A stretch of DNA of 64,000 nt from the NCBI RefSeq assembly GCF_000003815.2, contig NC_049987.1:3528026-3592025 (forward strand), given 5' to 3'. The notes under the pieces are model-generated. The model saw only the letters and a program-made list of their open reading frames with translations, ran no database searches and had not been told where the DNA came from. The stretch comes from Branchiostoma floridae. Its lineage: Eukaryota > Chordata > Leptocardii > Amphioxiformes > Branchiostomatidae. How positions within the stretch are numbered: the stretch's first letter is position 1; each line of letters begins with the position of its first letter. Made by a program: the position numbers and the translations under genes. This document shows positions 37,575 through 49,453 of this stretch, piece by piece.

Positions 37575-38603
37575 GTATGGCTAAGGCAATGAATGTAGTT
37601 TAGAAGAGAAGAGAACTTTATTGCACGACAACTGTAGAGGATACAGTGTTTGGCAACTTGAACATACAATACATATAGAACAGAACACTACATGAGTTAC
37701 TTGTATCTAAAAATCTAAGAGACTAATCTATTTTACACATGGTATATAATATTTACAATCAGGCTATCATTATGTGCTGGTTCATGATAGTATAATATTG
37801 TCACGTTTTTTTAATGAGTTATATATAAATTGACCGACATAGGCAGATATATCAGCAGGACATGATAGTAACATATTGAACATTTCTGTCNNNNNNNNNN
37901 NNNNNNNNNNNNNNNNNNNNNNNNNNNNNNNNNNNNNNNNNNNNNNNNNNNNNNNNNNNNNNNNNNNNNNNNNNNNNNNNNNNNNNNNNNNNNNNNNNNN
38001 NNNNNNNNNNNNNNNNNNNNNNNNNNNNNNNNNNNNNNNNNNNNNNNNNNNNNNNNNNNNNNNNNNNNNNNNNNNNNNNNNNNNNNNNNNNNNNNNNNNN
38101 NNNNNNNNNNNNNNNNNNNNNNNNNNNNNNNNNNNNNNNNNNNNNNNNNNNNNNNNNNNNNNNNNNNNNNNNNNNNNNNNNNNNNNNNNNNNNNNNNNNN
38201 NNNNNNNNNNNNNNNNNNNNNNNNNNNNNNNNNNNNNNNNNNNNNNNNNNNNNNNNNNNNNNNNNNNNNNNNNNNNNNNNNNNNNNNNNNNNNNNNNNNN
38301 NNNNNNNNNNNNNNNNNNNNNNNNNNNNNNNNNNNNNNNNNNNNNNNNNNNNNNNNNNNNNNNNNNNNNNNNNNNNNNNNNNNNNNNNNNNNNNNNNNNN
38401 NNNNNNNNNNNNNNNNNNNNNNNNNNNNNNNNNNNNNNNNNNNNNNNNGTTCCTTCCGGGCTTGTAGTCAGCTCTTTAAGAAGCCACATTTTACCTGATT
38501 TTAGGGAGGAAATATATAGGTGCAAATTACCTTCTCTAGAGCACGACATGCTGCTTAGGTTACAAATCCTTAAATGTCTTGATGGTGTTATCTTTCTTTC
38601 TAG
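37575..38603 (+). other. intron 14 of receptor A, with retroelement end and gap
   Basis: Sequence from about 37600 (AAGAGAACTTTATTGCACGA) looks, on the minus strand, like a retroelement 3' end with an AATAAA signal. The run then enters a 558-N gap. Exons 14 and 15 join in phase 1 without loss. Confidence 0.6.
37891..38448. other. assembly gap (558 N)
   Basis: Unknown bases. Confidence 0.99.
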
Positions 38604-38749
38604 GTTCACCGTTTACTGACGACATCTCGAACGCAATTCTGAGTCTCCAGGAGCAAGGCAGGCTGGAGGAACTCTACCGGAAATGGTGGAAAGGGAGCTG
38701 TCCCGCCGAGGAGAAGGATTGGTTCTTCAGCAGTCTCAACTGGGACCAG
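38604..38749 (+). CDS. receptor A exon 15: end of S2
   Basis: Phase 1 in, phase 0 out. [20 protein letters not shown] is followed by [14 protein letters not shown], the conserved L..KWW..(G).C motif of S2. In gene B this and the next exon are fused. Confidence 0.94.
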
Positions 38750-38929
38750 GTAAAAATTCTCCCGAAATTCTGTTGATTGGATGATTTCCAAATGGTTATG
38801 CCTTATAGGAAATCAATACAAATCTATCTGGGAGCGTCTCAAAGATTGCAGTTGAGATTTTAAGTCGACATGAGGCGCTATTGTGCCGTTACGGAACCTA
38901 AAAATATTTAAATGAATTACTATCCACAG

Positions 38930-39034
38930 GTCGGTGGCATCTTTATAGTCCTAATGGTGGGCCTGGCGTTGTCCACTGTCATCGCAGTGCTCGAAGTCAT
39001 CGTCAAATCGAAACAGGACGCTAAGAAATTTGGG
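38930..39034 (+). CDS. receptor A exon 16: M4
   Basis: 35 codons, phase 0 at both ends. [20 protein letters not shown] followed by LEVIVKSKQDAKKFG is the fourth membrane segment and the start of the cytoplasmic tail. Confidence 0.94.
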
Positions 39035-39511
39035 GTAAGTTTCCGTTGAGTATCATCTACTGACTTGCAAGAAGAGAGAATTTCCAGTAGGCAGGGATTA
39101 TAACAAAACATAAACAAATATCAACATCTGTGGGTTTTGCGTACGTGTGTGTGGATGGAAAGAGCTTTGGTGAAAATGTATATGTGTGCATCTTTCTTGT
39201 CATAATTGTTTGATGGTTCTTCTATTATATTGTTTGTCTAATTTATTTCCCTGTTTGCCCTCAAGCCTTTTAAACAAGCCAGTGATGCTATTCTTAAATC
39301 GTACTCAAAATGGGACACCTGAATCATCTAGGTATTGCTCACAATTTGTTAATGTGTGGTTTCTTTCTTATCGTTTCTCTCTTTTCTTTCTCTGTCTTCT
39401 GTTCACAATAACGCAGTTCTGTGATGTTGTTTTTTGAATCATTGCAAGATTTGAGTCCTGACATATTCAGTGTTATGTGTTCATACCTATGATTGCCATC
39501 TCTAAATATAG
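39035..39511 (+). other. intron 16 of receptor A
   Basis: 477 bp. A pyrimidine-rich stretch fills the 3' half; no other feature is seen. Confidence 0.6.
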
Positions 39512-39712
39512 AGTACCAGATGCCACGAACTCATGAAAGGGCTGCGGCTTGCTGTCAACTGTAAGAAGGGAGAGCCCCTGAGTAGGTCGGGCAGTCTCCG
39601 CTGCAAGCCGCCCCCGGATCTCACACCCTGCACGCACAACCTCGGCAGGCGGCCGTCCTTCATCGTGCATTCCAACGGCAACATCGTCAGCAAGAAAGAG
39701 TCAGTGTTGTGA
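39512..39712 (+). CDS. receptor A exon 17: cytoplasmic tail and stop
   Basis: 66 codons then TGA at 39710-39712. It reads STRCHELMKGLRLAVNCKKG and is rich in Arg, Lys, Ser and Cys. It ends KKESVL; S-x-hydrophobic is a class I PDZ-binding pattern, typical of receptors anchored at synapses. GC content and codon use match the other exons. Confidence 0.85.
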   Translation, partial: STRCHELMKGLRLAVNCKKGEPLSRSGSLRCKPPPDLTPCTHNLGRRPSFIVHSNGNIVSKKESVL

Positions 39713-39993
39713 ACCTATTGAAGAAATCCGGCAGCAGGCAAAAAGACATGCTTGCATATTTTACATAGAGGGCCCATACCCCTTTAAAAATCAACACTAA
39801 AGATGGAATGGTTTTATGCTGCTAATCTTGCATCATTTTCTTTCTACCAAGTTTTATTTACTAGCGACAAGAGCAAAAAACGCCGACTCTGTCTTGTTGA
39901 CGAAATTAAAACTGTTACAAATGTTGTGATTTAAAACATCACACAGGGATGGAATAGAATTGTTTTTATAGTAGTGTTGGTATTTAGGAACAG

Positions 39994-39999
39994 AATAAA
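39994..39999 (+). terminator. poly(A) signal of receptor A
   Basis: AATAAA about 280 nt after the stop codon; the first canonical signal in this direction. Confidence 0.6.
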
Positions 40000-40240
40000 A
40001 CATACTCTGTACTTTTGCCTTTGTCTATAACAATTACCTTCAGAACTAGGTCTCTGTTTATGACTTTATTTGACCATAAAATGTACTTTATTCGAAAGAA
40101 CATGTTAAAGCTTATGGCTCAGATTGCAATTATTTTTGTAAATGGTTGCAAGTGACTCATGCATTATTAACATTGCCTACTAAGAGACATATCAAGCTCA
40201 CTGCTACGTAATATGTTACCGTTTTATAATTGACGGCCAC

Positions 40241-40352
40241 ATATTTGTTGAGTACAATGTATGAAAACATATTTGTTGAGTACAATGTATGAAAACATAT
40301 TTGTTGAGGGCAATGTATGAAAACATATTTGTTGAGTACAATGTATGAAAAC
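40241..40352. repeat. 28-bp minisatellite, 4 copies
   Basis: Four head-to-tail units of ATATTTGTTGAGTACAATGT + ATGAAAAC. Only one unit differs (GAGGGCAATG). It lies about 240 bp past the poly(A) signal of receptor A. Confidence 0.95.
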
Positions 40353-41185
40353 GGTGGAATAGTACCATGCTATGCCTGGTTAATTCATTGTTTATATACG
40401 TTCAGAAGACTAAGCTGTCAGCTGATTCGCACACAAAAACGTAGTAGTACATTCATTGAGCTGTTTGAGCTTCATGTAACGTTATTCAGTATATTGTTAG
40501 TTGAGGTTCAATACCAGAATCCCAATCGATACGCCTGGTCGTGTTGTTTACAAGTGTCTTAAACTGTAAATATTCAAAAGTTGATAAATATGTAAGTATT
40601 GACTAGGTAGGGCTACGTGTATGTGCTCGGCCTTAGTGGTGGTGAGAATAAAGGTCAATGATCTAGAACCACATTTGGTCGCAATTCATTGAATAGTTTA
40701 ATCAGGCTGCAAAATCATATTATTTATTCATAATTATCATATAGCCAGGCGACGTCGACCAATCAGAATGCTCCATTTCCTCATAAGTTAGGTCATTAAT
40801 ATCCCATATCCTATCTACATCCGGAGTGTAGGTCTCGTTCTCAGGGTATTGTTAACCATTAGTGAGTAGAGGTGAGGAGTCGTTACAACGCTGGGAACGA
40901 GAGCCACAGGTGCGCGGTTATACGACGAACAAAACATGCGAATCGATCACAAACAGTGTCGTTACGGCAGGTGCAGCGGGTGCACGTGGTGGTGACATTT
41001 TATCACCCAGCTACACAGGTTCGAAAGGTTGTGAGAGCAAGAATCCACCCTGGCCCGCAAGAAAAAGTGCCGGGCGACGACGATTGACTCTTGTCTGTGG
41101 TGCTAACGTCCCTATGTTATGCAATGCACTCTTCGGAACGTCACAGCTAGACATATGGCAGTTTCTATATGGTAATAACGTCTAA

Positions 41186-41338
41186 GCCACGCTTTTCTTC
41201 GGTGTAGACGGTGCCATAATCCATGACCGGGTCCCATAACCACCTCACGCTACGCGGACCCGGTCGCTTCATTCGGTGGTTATTATAGAAACCGGCCATG
41301 AATTATCATGACACCGTATACACCGAAGGAAAGCGGGC
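41186..41338. mobile_element. fold-back (palindromic) element
   Basis: The left arm GCCACGCTTTTCTTCGGTGT runs on to GACGGTGCCATAATCCATGA. Reverse-complemented, the right arm reads GCCCGCTTTCCTTCGGTGTA and TACGGTGTCATGATAATTCA. Inner ATAACCACC / GGTGGTTAT segments extend the pairing, so nearly the whole 153 bp can fold into one hairpin. Confidence 0.7.
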
Positions 41339-42064
41339 ATCAACTCTATATTAGGATCCATTCACAGTCGATGTTTCGGTGATCGTCTGTCACCTTCCTC
41401 ACTTTTGACTGGCGCTATTCAGCACTGCTGTTAGGACATCACTGCTAGCAATGCGGTCAGAAATGGATCAGAAAATCTACTCCGGTAGTCGTCAACTGTG
41501 ATGAGGGGTGATACAGATTCAATTTTGATTGGAACCGTAATATTAAGGACTAACGGACAATTCTTAATTCATTATTCCTTACAGCAGGGCAAAATTTATT
41601 TTCTGTACATATGACAGCTACTACTGTGTTTATGAGAACATGTTGAGCTTGGGACTGTATGTATTTCAATTCTTTACATTAGGAACCACATTGTTTGCAG
41701 CACAACATCTTAGCTGCTGCCGAAAGAAACAGCCTGCCTGCCAGGGACTGGCCCCTTGCTCCTCTCCATTAGAATTCCCTAGGTTGCACGGTCCTTTGCA
41801 CTTGTCTCCGCAAACTTGAGACGGTCACAGAAATGTTGATCGTAGATAGATCCTAGTATGAAGAACCTTGTCATTCGGTCATCCGTCATGGTTTTGTTTA
41901 GTCCCCTTGCTAACTATTGGTGCCAACTCTGGTTAGAACTTCAAAGCCTCAGTAACGTCTAGCTGAACAGCTGTCAAGGTTGATACTCAGATAGGCAATG
42001 CCAACTCATATTGCTGGGTGGGAGTGCGCCTCTCTGTGATATCTATTCTTTGTTGAATGTCCGA

Positions 42065-42400
42065 CATATGGATGATAGATAGATAGATACTAGATAGATG
42101 GTGTTTATTGGGAAATCGCATTTTCAGAGTTCCTTCTGCACTGAATTACATCCAATTTCCAAATATACAATTTATCTAGATAGTACTAAAAAAATTTTAC
42201 ACAGTCAAATACAAACTATAGTACACAAATACAAATACATAGTACACCAAAAATGATTTACTCAAAGAAGTTTACACAATTATATAAAAACTAGTGTACT
42301 AGACTACTATTACTATATTTAAGTTGAAAACAGGACATTCCTCTGAGAGCAGGGTAGTGACATGGTACATAAAGCTGCCTCGGGCATACCTCTCACCACT
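42065..42400 (-). mobile_element. retroelement 3' end, truncated
   Basis: Read on the minus strand it ends CCCAATAAACACCATCTATC, then TATC repeats: an AATAAA signal with a simple tail, as in many non-LTR elements. No coding part is retained. A similar tail (ATAAAACTTTAATAG) lies near 43490. Confidence 0.45.
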
Positions 42401-45400
42401 CGTAGGTGCAACCAGTGAGCATACTAGATAGAATGAGAGAGACATCAGCTAAAAGTGTGATTCTATGATTAAAGCTGCAGCATGCACCGCAGCCTATCTA
42501 AATTATGTGTCAACATCCTTACAGTTACATGTGATATTCACTGATGTAATCGCAACGTGTCCGTGCCAGGCGAGGTTTTCTTTCGTGCACCGGCGTAGTC
42601 TAAACAAATTCATGTTGTGGTGCGAAGACATCATTTAAACATCTACCTGATGGAGAGCTTTAGCAACAACTTTAACTCTATTCAGACCTGGCTTTTTGTA
42701 GTCAATCTGGAACGGGGGGGGGGAGAGGTCCTGTAACTTGAAATCGACGCATTATTTGGCCACCAAATCTTTAGAGAATGATGTAGAAATGATATGTAAA
42801 GGTTTCTAATGATGTAATATAATGTACTTATGACGTCATCAATTTGACTGTATTAAGTTGAACCATTAAAAGGGGTATTCCCAGAAAACTTCAAGGTGTG
42901 ATGCTACAAAAGTGTAACAGCATGATATTGTTTGTTACGACTTGTGTTGCCATTATTGACGTCAAAATGACTATATCCACAAACGTTTTTACAGCTATAC
43001 AAACGTTTTGAATAAGATAACGTACTCGCGGTGAATTTGCTCTTTTTAATGTTTTGACAAATATGGGCTTTCACAAATGTTAGCTGTTATCAAAAATGTT
43101 AGACCAATAGACAGCAGACTGTCGAAACGTTCGTAAATAAGGTTCGGCACATATGGAACTATGCTAATTCTAAATGGCAAGTTTCCTGTGTCTTAGTCGA
43201 AGAGTCCAGTCTGGAAATAGAAAATGTATGGTGTGACAAAAGGTAGGTGAAGCTGCTCCAGTCTGCTCATGTTCCCCGATGTGTCAATCTCCCACGGCGT
43301 GTGAATGGCAGAGGCTGCAGGCGGCTGTTGCTTTTACGAAATGCATGTACATGATGTCGTTAGGGAATTTCTTGGTGATAAGAATCCCGTCACTAAATCA
43401 TCTCCGCAACCCAGCTTCTAATCACACACACAGCCATCACGACTACATGTAACAGGAAGACCACAATTTAGAAGGCATGTAGCATAGATAAGATAAAACT
43501 TTAATAGAAGTTATAGACTGGAGGGTTGGGGTGTATTGGAGGTAGTTTCCAGGCAGTGGGTGAGTAGAAAGCCAAACATTTTAGCCTCAAATTTTAGCTT
43601 CAAATTTTCCACTGACTAACAGCTTATTGATGGAGTGAAAATAGAATACATTTAATTGACAGTAAAGGTAGTCAAAGTAATGATGAGAAAGCTGTCCGAA
43701 TTTGTAACTATTTGAAATATGAAACGCAACGGAGACTCAGATAATTAAGATAGATATAAGACCATTTGAAACTATGTTTTTGCAATAACATAATTCCCTC
43801 TTAAAATAAGTCAGATGATCAGCGACCAACAGTTATTTAACTTGATGTTTTAACTTAAATTTATTGTACTCTTACATTATGTTGCCTCCACACCATTTCT
43901 TTACCATACATATCTAACTGTATATAATCAACATTATGTAACATTGCATTTATTGCCATGCTCATATCTTGATAACTTTGTGCTATCAATTCCATGAATG
44001 AACCATTGTTTTTTGTGTTTGTTATTTCATTTATTCATGTCTGTCATTATTGTTGTGTTATTCTGTGTATCATACCTTTTGAAACCAACAATGGATAGAC
44101 GGGATGATATATACTCTGTGGTGTGAACGTTTTATTAACAAATTAAAAGAAAAGAAGGTAATTTTTTTAAGACTTTCATTGTTGGATTTATATTATCGTG
44201 CCATATCATCCAATATACACAGTACGTAAATGTTCTACATAGTAAATTAAATAGACAGTGTATAAACAGCTATCACTTCAAGTATGATACTAGTAATCTT
44301 TAGTCATCAAAATTATAGTCTTTTCTTGAATATCAAGTTGCCACCTAAAACTCTCGCCATGCCAAAGCTATAATGCATTTAACAATAAAATAATCAAAGT
44401 GAAATAACGTAACCTTGCATAAATGATTTTCAAGTCCATAAATTGCCAACCAGCAGCAATTTAAGATACTGCTCATTTGACTATTCCGTTTCGACGTCAA
44501 ACTGCTTAATGAGTGTAATGTGTGTAATGAGTGTGTGCTTTGTAATATCAAAAATACATCATTATCCATCATACCTTACACTCAGGTAAGGCAGATCATG
44601 CATGGCATGTATAAATTTAGTACTTTCTTTTTTTATAGCTAAATATCAAAGTAATGTGAGCGAGCTTGAAAAATATTGCTGTGTATTACTACCTCGTCTG
44701 GAAAGTTTGCAAAGGAATACTTTACGTGTGCTTTAAGAGACACAAATTATTGGTATTGAACACTTTCAAACTTATTTGAGGTTGATATGGTAATAGAAAT
44801 GTATGCATTATTCCGTTTTTAATATAGTTGCTGAGCGAATAGAATTCAATAAAACAATTTGTGGATACCTCATATGTAAATGACATTGTACGCCATCGAC
44901 AACCAAAACTTTCGGCTATCATGCTAAGATAAAACGCAACAACCAAACTTGGACATGGACAAAATTAGGATCATTTAACGTTGTTCATTTAACCTGTTAA
45001 TCTTTAACTGCTATTACGTAGCTAAGCCTGCTTTTTTTCGATAAACATCGATTTATCTAAAGAATCGCCTTATCTATTTTGTCATAGCAGGCCTAGAAGC
45101 TACAAATAAGAATGTAAGAAATACTCATCAGAACAACAGTTTATTCACATTTCCGTCGAGTAAAATTTTGCAGTAGGCAAATCAACCAACTTTTGCTTGT
45201 CAACACGTTATTGAATGATTTGGATTGTTTCCTGTTATTCAATATCATTAATAGAGGGTATGCGATTGCCTCGTGGTATGGATATCATTCGACACCTGTC
45301 ATCATACACAATGTGTTTATCTACATTCAATACCAGCGAAAGAGGCAATTGGTTATCGCCATGTTGATGTCTAAAATGTTTTCTGCCATGAAGAGTTCAC

Positions 45401-45980
45401 AGGTACTTCAAGCGTAGCGGACATTGTCTTTTTCCTTTTTGTTTTACCGGAAGGATTTGAAATGATCATACTTGTATACTTTCGATTGAGGTACACAATC
45501 CTAACAATAGCAATTTGAGGGGCTAGGAATATTTACAGATGTTTAAAATGCGTATTAGCTACGGTACATCTGATGTGCAAATAGCTGCGTTCACATCTGT
45601 ATCTGTATCCTTTTGATGTCACGTGAGACTTGATAGATCTTCTTGTGTGTGTCCGTGGTTACCTACATTACTGTTACTCACCCTTACATATTTAATTTTG
45701 AAAATGGCTATACATATCTGATGACAGTTTTCTTTGGTTTATTATTCAGAGAATCGTATTGACTGGAGCGTATTTGATTGGCTTTGTCCTGAGACTCGTG
45801 AGCTGAGCGGTGTCGTTCTTTTGTGATCATCATCAGCCCTATGACCAGGTTAATACCACAGTGTACTTACCACTGATAATAAAGGCACAACAGTATATGA
45901 AACTCATTAGGTCAGTCACTGATTACGTTTTAACAATTTTCTTCATTAACATGAAACTTATACACGAAATAATTTCCTCA

Positions 45981-46223
<243 letters not shown>

Positions 46224-47337
46224 CTAAAGCAAAATAATGCTAAAAATCATTGCAAACATAGAATCTCTGCACGTGATACTAAATTCGCCATCATGGCGGT
46301 TCTTCAAAACGAAATGATGTGTACATTTACCAGTTGTTATTGCATAATTGCAGGACAACATTCGCCCATAAAAATCAAGATTCATCTGACATGTACAATA
46401 TTTAACCATCTAGCGTGGCGGACGTTACATGTACGTTATGATCACGAAACACCTTATATCACTCTTGATATCAAATCATAACTGTGCCGGTTAGACCTCC
46501 CTTTACATATCATACATTGCAACATAATGAAATAAAAATGAGCAAAACTTAGCAATGCAACATAATGAAAAGAAAAAAACAAGCAAAAGTTAACAAGGAA
46601 CAAATCAACTCTAACCATAATATGTTTGGTGGCAGTGGCACAAGTTGACGATTTTGAATAGAAAGGCAGTGTCAGCTAGTGTACATGCTTTTAAGAACTG
46701 TCATAAAGTTGTCACCAGTGTTAAAGCCATTGGGTCAATTAGCTTGCTATACTTACAATTATCTCAGCAGATCAAGTGGTAGAAGCTTAATATTAAGCGG
46801 ATATCTCACTAGGTCGCGCCTGTTTACGAGAATGCATTTTCTAACAGTCGTCATCGGACAGTCGCCTGAAATAGCGATTTTTGTATCTAAAAAAATCGCA
46901 ATCGGAAAAATCTTGTCGAAGTAGACGCATGCTAGTCGCCAAAGGTCAAAATCACTGCAATTCTCTTTTTTGATACATCTTAGGCATTATGCATACATAT
47001 ATGATTTATATATGTATTCATATTCAGTGACGATACTGCGATTTCCAATCAAGATATCCTGTATCAAATTTAAGCCCAAATGTGAGGATGTGACATTTCG
47101 GGCGCGGCCATTTTGTTTGTAGAGATGAAGTACTTTTACCATTGTGTAGAACATCAGGATGACCACGAGGAAAAAATGGCGATAAAATACATAAAGTTGC
47201 CGCAACTGGTGCAACATAGTGAGATACTAGCACCCACCTTAGAGACAGATTGTGCTTTAAGTCTTTTTGATGCGATATTTTAAAAAATGAGCAAAAGAAC
47301 ATGAAAGCCATTGTGAGAGAGACAAAAGCGTGCTGTG

Positions 47338-47343
47338 TTTATT
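47338..47343 (-). terminator. poly(A) signal of receptor B
   Basis: AATAAA on the minus strand (TTTATT on +), about 80 nt after the predicted stop. It supports the terminal exon at 47422-47577. Confidence 0.6.
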
Positions 47344-47421
47344 GCATACTGTTGACATGAACAAATAGGTTTGAAATACAATGTTAACATGCTCGTGGCT
47401 AGACATTTCACGTGTGAGGGG

Positions 47422-47577
47422 CTAGGCCTTATTGCTTAAACAGTAGTCGTCGTAGTCGGTGGTTTTCTGTGTCTTTAGCCGTGGGATTATGTTAGTGTTG
47501 GTAGGCAAGACGAAGTTTGGTGAGGGTGCCATGCTGAGGGAACCTTTGAAGACATCCGACAGGTTTTGCATGTGTTG
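47422..47577 (-). CDS. receptor B exon 15: cytoplasmic tail and stop (predicted)
   Basis: It follows a strong pyrimidine tract and acceptor (CTCTGTGTCTTCCTTAG). In phase 0 it reads QHMQNLSDVFKGSLSMAPSP, then IIPRLKTQKTTDYDDYCLSN, and KA before TAG. The phase suits the end of exon 14 and a poly(A) signal follows within 80 nt. The acidic TDYDDY near the end is unlike the tail of gene A. It relies on a non-consensus donor (AAG|GTTGGA) at exon 14. Confidence 0.7.
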   Translation of the reverse strand, partial: QHMQNLSDVFKGSLSMAPSPNFVLPTNTNIIPRLKTQKTTDYDDYCLSNKA

Positions 47578-49196
47578 CTAAGGAAGACACAGAGACAAGA
47601 GGACAAGACAGAGAGTTAGCTAGATGTTAGAGAGGACAGAGACATAAACAATGACACAGAATAGCGGGTTAAGTATCAATATAATATGTGCATTCCCAGA
47701 TCTGGATAGACCTTTTACAAGGACCAAACCGACGAAAAATCTCAAGGACCAGAATGTTTATCTTTCGATAAAACTTGCTAAACTCAAATGACAGGTAGAT
47801 TAGCCATACATACTGCATGGATTGAGCACGAACTATAATTTGCGTTAGTAATAAAAAGCACAGAGAATACCAGTTTCTTTTGACTTCGTGGCATAGGTAA
47901 TGCTCATTTTAGGGGGGTACGAATTAAGGAATCAGATAAAAAGAAACAAATTGTAACTGTACCAATCTCTCACAAAGGTAGGTTCAAACATGAAGCAAAG
48001 TGGAAAGTACTGAGATCTTTGATTTAATGCCAGCATGTCAGATGATCAGCAAAGTATTAGAAAAATCCATACACACTTATACACACACAACATTGACCAG
48101 TGCAGGCGTGTATTAGTAGCCAGTGCACAACTTCAACTTCACTTGAAACTAGAGTTCTGCGACCTCATGCCCCATTAAATATCTAGAGCTTTTGTAAATT
48201 TTATGCAAATGACTTGAACATTGGCATAATTTATTCAAGATGATGTTCATCATTGACTAACTTACACGTCACAAGTATATAATTCCCAACATGTGTCAGG
48301 CGTTTTCGCCACTTTTGCATAGATTATGCAAATCAGTTCCTCACTTACATATTTGTTATCTGTATATGCTCCATCTTTTATCATAGATTACATGTGTTAT
48401 ATCTATTAAAGTCCAATTATGGAAAACAGTGAAACTATATGATTTACTCATTAATAATGCAAGTCAAGTCTTCATTTTCATCATATGTGTATCAATATAA
48501 CATCTTGTCTAAGCTACCTGCATGGATAACAATCCGCCGTTCCTTCTTTCATTTAAATTTGGTGGAATGTCTTGACAAAAACGCCCCTGCATTTTTACAA
48601 TTAATGTTAATGGGATCAAACCTACACCACCTTATCCAGACATTGAAAGCTACCTGCAACCCAAATATCAAGACTCAAATATTACATCCGGGACAAGCTA
48701 TGCATTGAAAAACGGCTATGATAGGATATCTTCTTAATTATGCAAATGTGCCCCCAAGCTGCATAATTTGTTCTTTTTGGTCCAAGTTACCTACATACCA
48801 AAAATGATGAAAATCCATTATTCCTATCTTGAGCTATCCTCTTTGAATTATTTTTACATAAATGCCCCTGCAATTCCAAACCAATCCGTCACATTTTCCG
48901 AGCACAACTGCTATCTAACGCCTGAAAATGGTGTCCATAGCTTGTTTAGAGCACAAAATATAAAAACCGGTGTTAAGCTGTAATACAAAGGCAAGCCGCT
49001 AGGAGACTGATACTACAATTATTTCTAGTGTTTTTCACACCCAGACTAAATATGAAAACCATCCATCCAGCCGTTCTTGAGTTATTTTGTTGACAGACTG
49101 TCAGACACACAAACACAAACGCTAGTGGAAATATTGGTAATGATCTGCATATGTGAGCATTTCTAGCTATGATAGATGAAGAACGTTGTTTCCAAC
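47578..49196 (-). other. last intron of receptor B
   Basis: 1.6 kb. The part nearest exon 14 is filled by the reversed copy of element family 3 (48148-49140), and I see nothing else coding. If the weak donor of exon 14 is not used, translation would read into this intron for nine codons (VGNNVLHLS) to a TAG at 49167-49169. Confidence 0.6.
48148..49140 (-). mobile_element. dispersed element family 3, copy B (reversed)
   Basis: AACTAGAGTTCTGCGACCTC matches, in reverse complement, the GGTCGCCGAACTCTAGTT end of copy C. Internally TACCTACATACCAAAAATGA is the reverse complement of the TCATGATTTTTGGTATGTAG stretch of copy A. It ends with TTCTTGAGTTATTTTGTTGA, the reverse of the ATAACTCAAGAA block. 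Confidence 0.65.
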
Positions 49197-49453
49197 CTTG
49201 TCCCTTTCCTGAGTGGACCTGGATTTCCAGATAAACTCAATGATGGCCACGATGATGCCGACCACCAGACCGGCAATCAGCACGATGAAGATCCCGCCCA
49301 CATTCGCCACGCCCAGGGCGCTGGCCTCCTTATTCTTGTCCTCGTTCGAACACTGGCCCATGTTCACCCACCACTTGTTGTACAGCATCTGGATCTGACC
49401 TGCCTCTTGGAGCTGGAGGATGGCTATGGTGATTTTGTCACGGATTGGCGAAC
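49197..49453 (-). CDS. receptor B exon 14: end of S2, M4, start of tail
   Basis: Phase 1 in, phase 0 out. [40 protein letters not shown] and [20 protein letters not shown] continue to [20 protein letters not shown]. The ASALGV(E/A)N(V/I)GGIF motif is diagnostic of kainate receptors. It corresponds to exons 15 and 16 of gene A. Confidence 0.95.

Noticed and set aside
37782-38619. Frames of 247-275 codons
   Set aside because: They are almost wholly unknown bases of the 558-N gap.
40862-41185. 107-codon frame downstream of receptor A
   Set aside because: GC-richer, but no recognisable family and a second frame is also open; I keep it only as a note in the intergenic entry.
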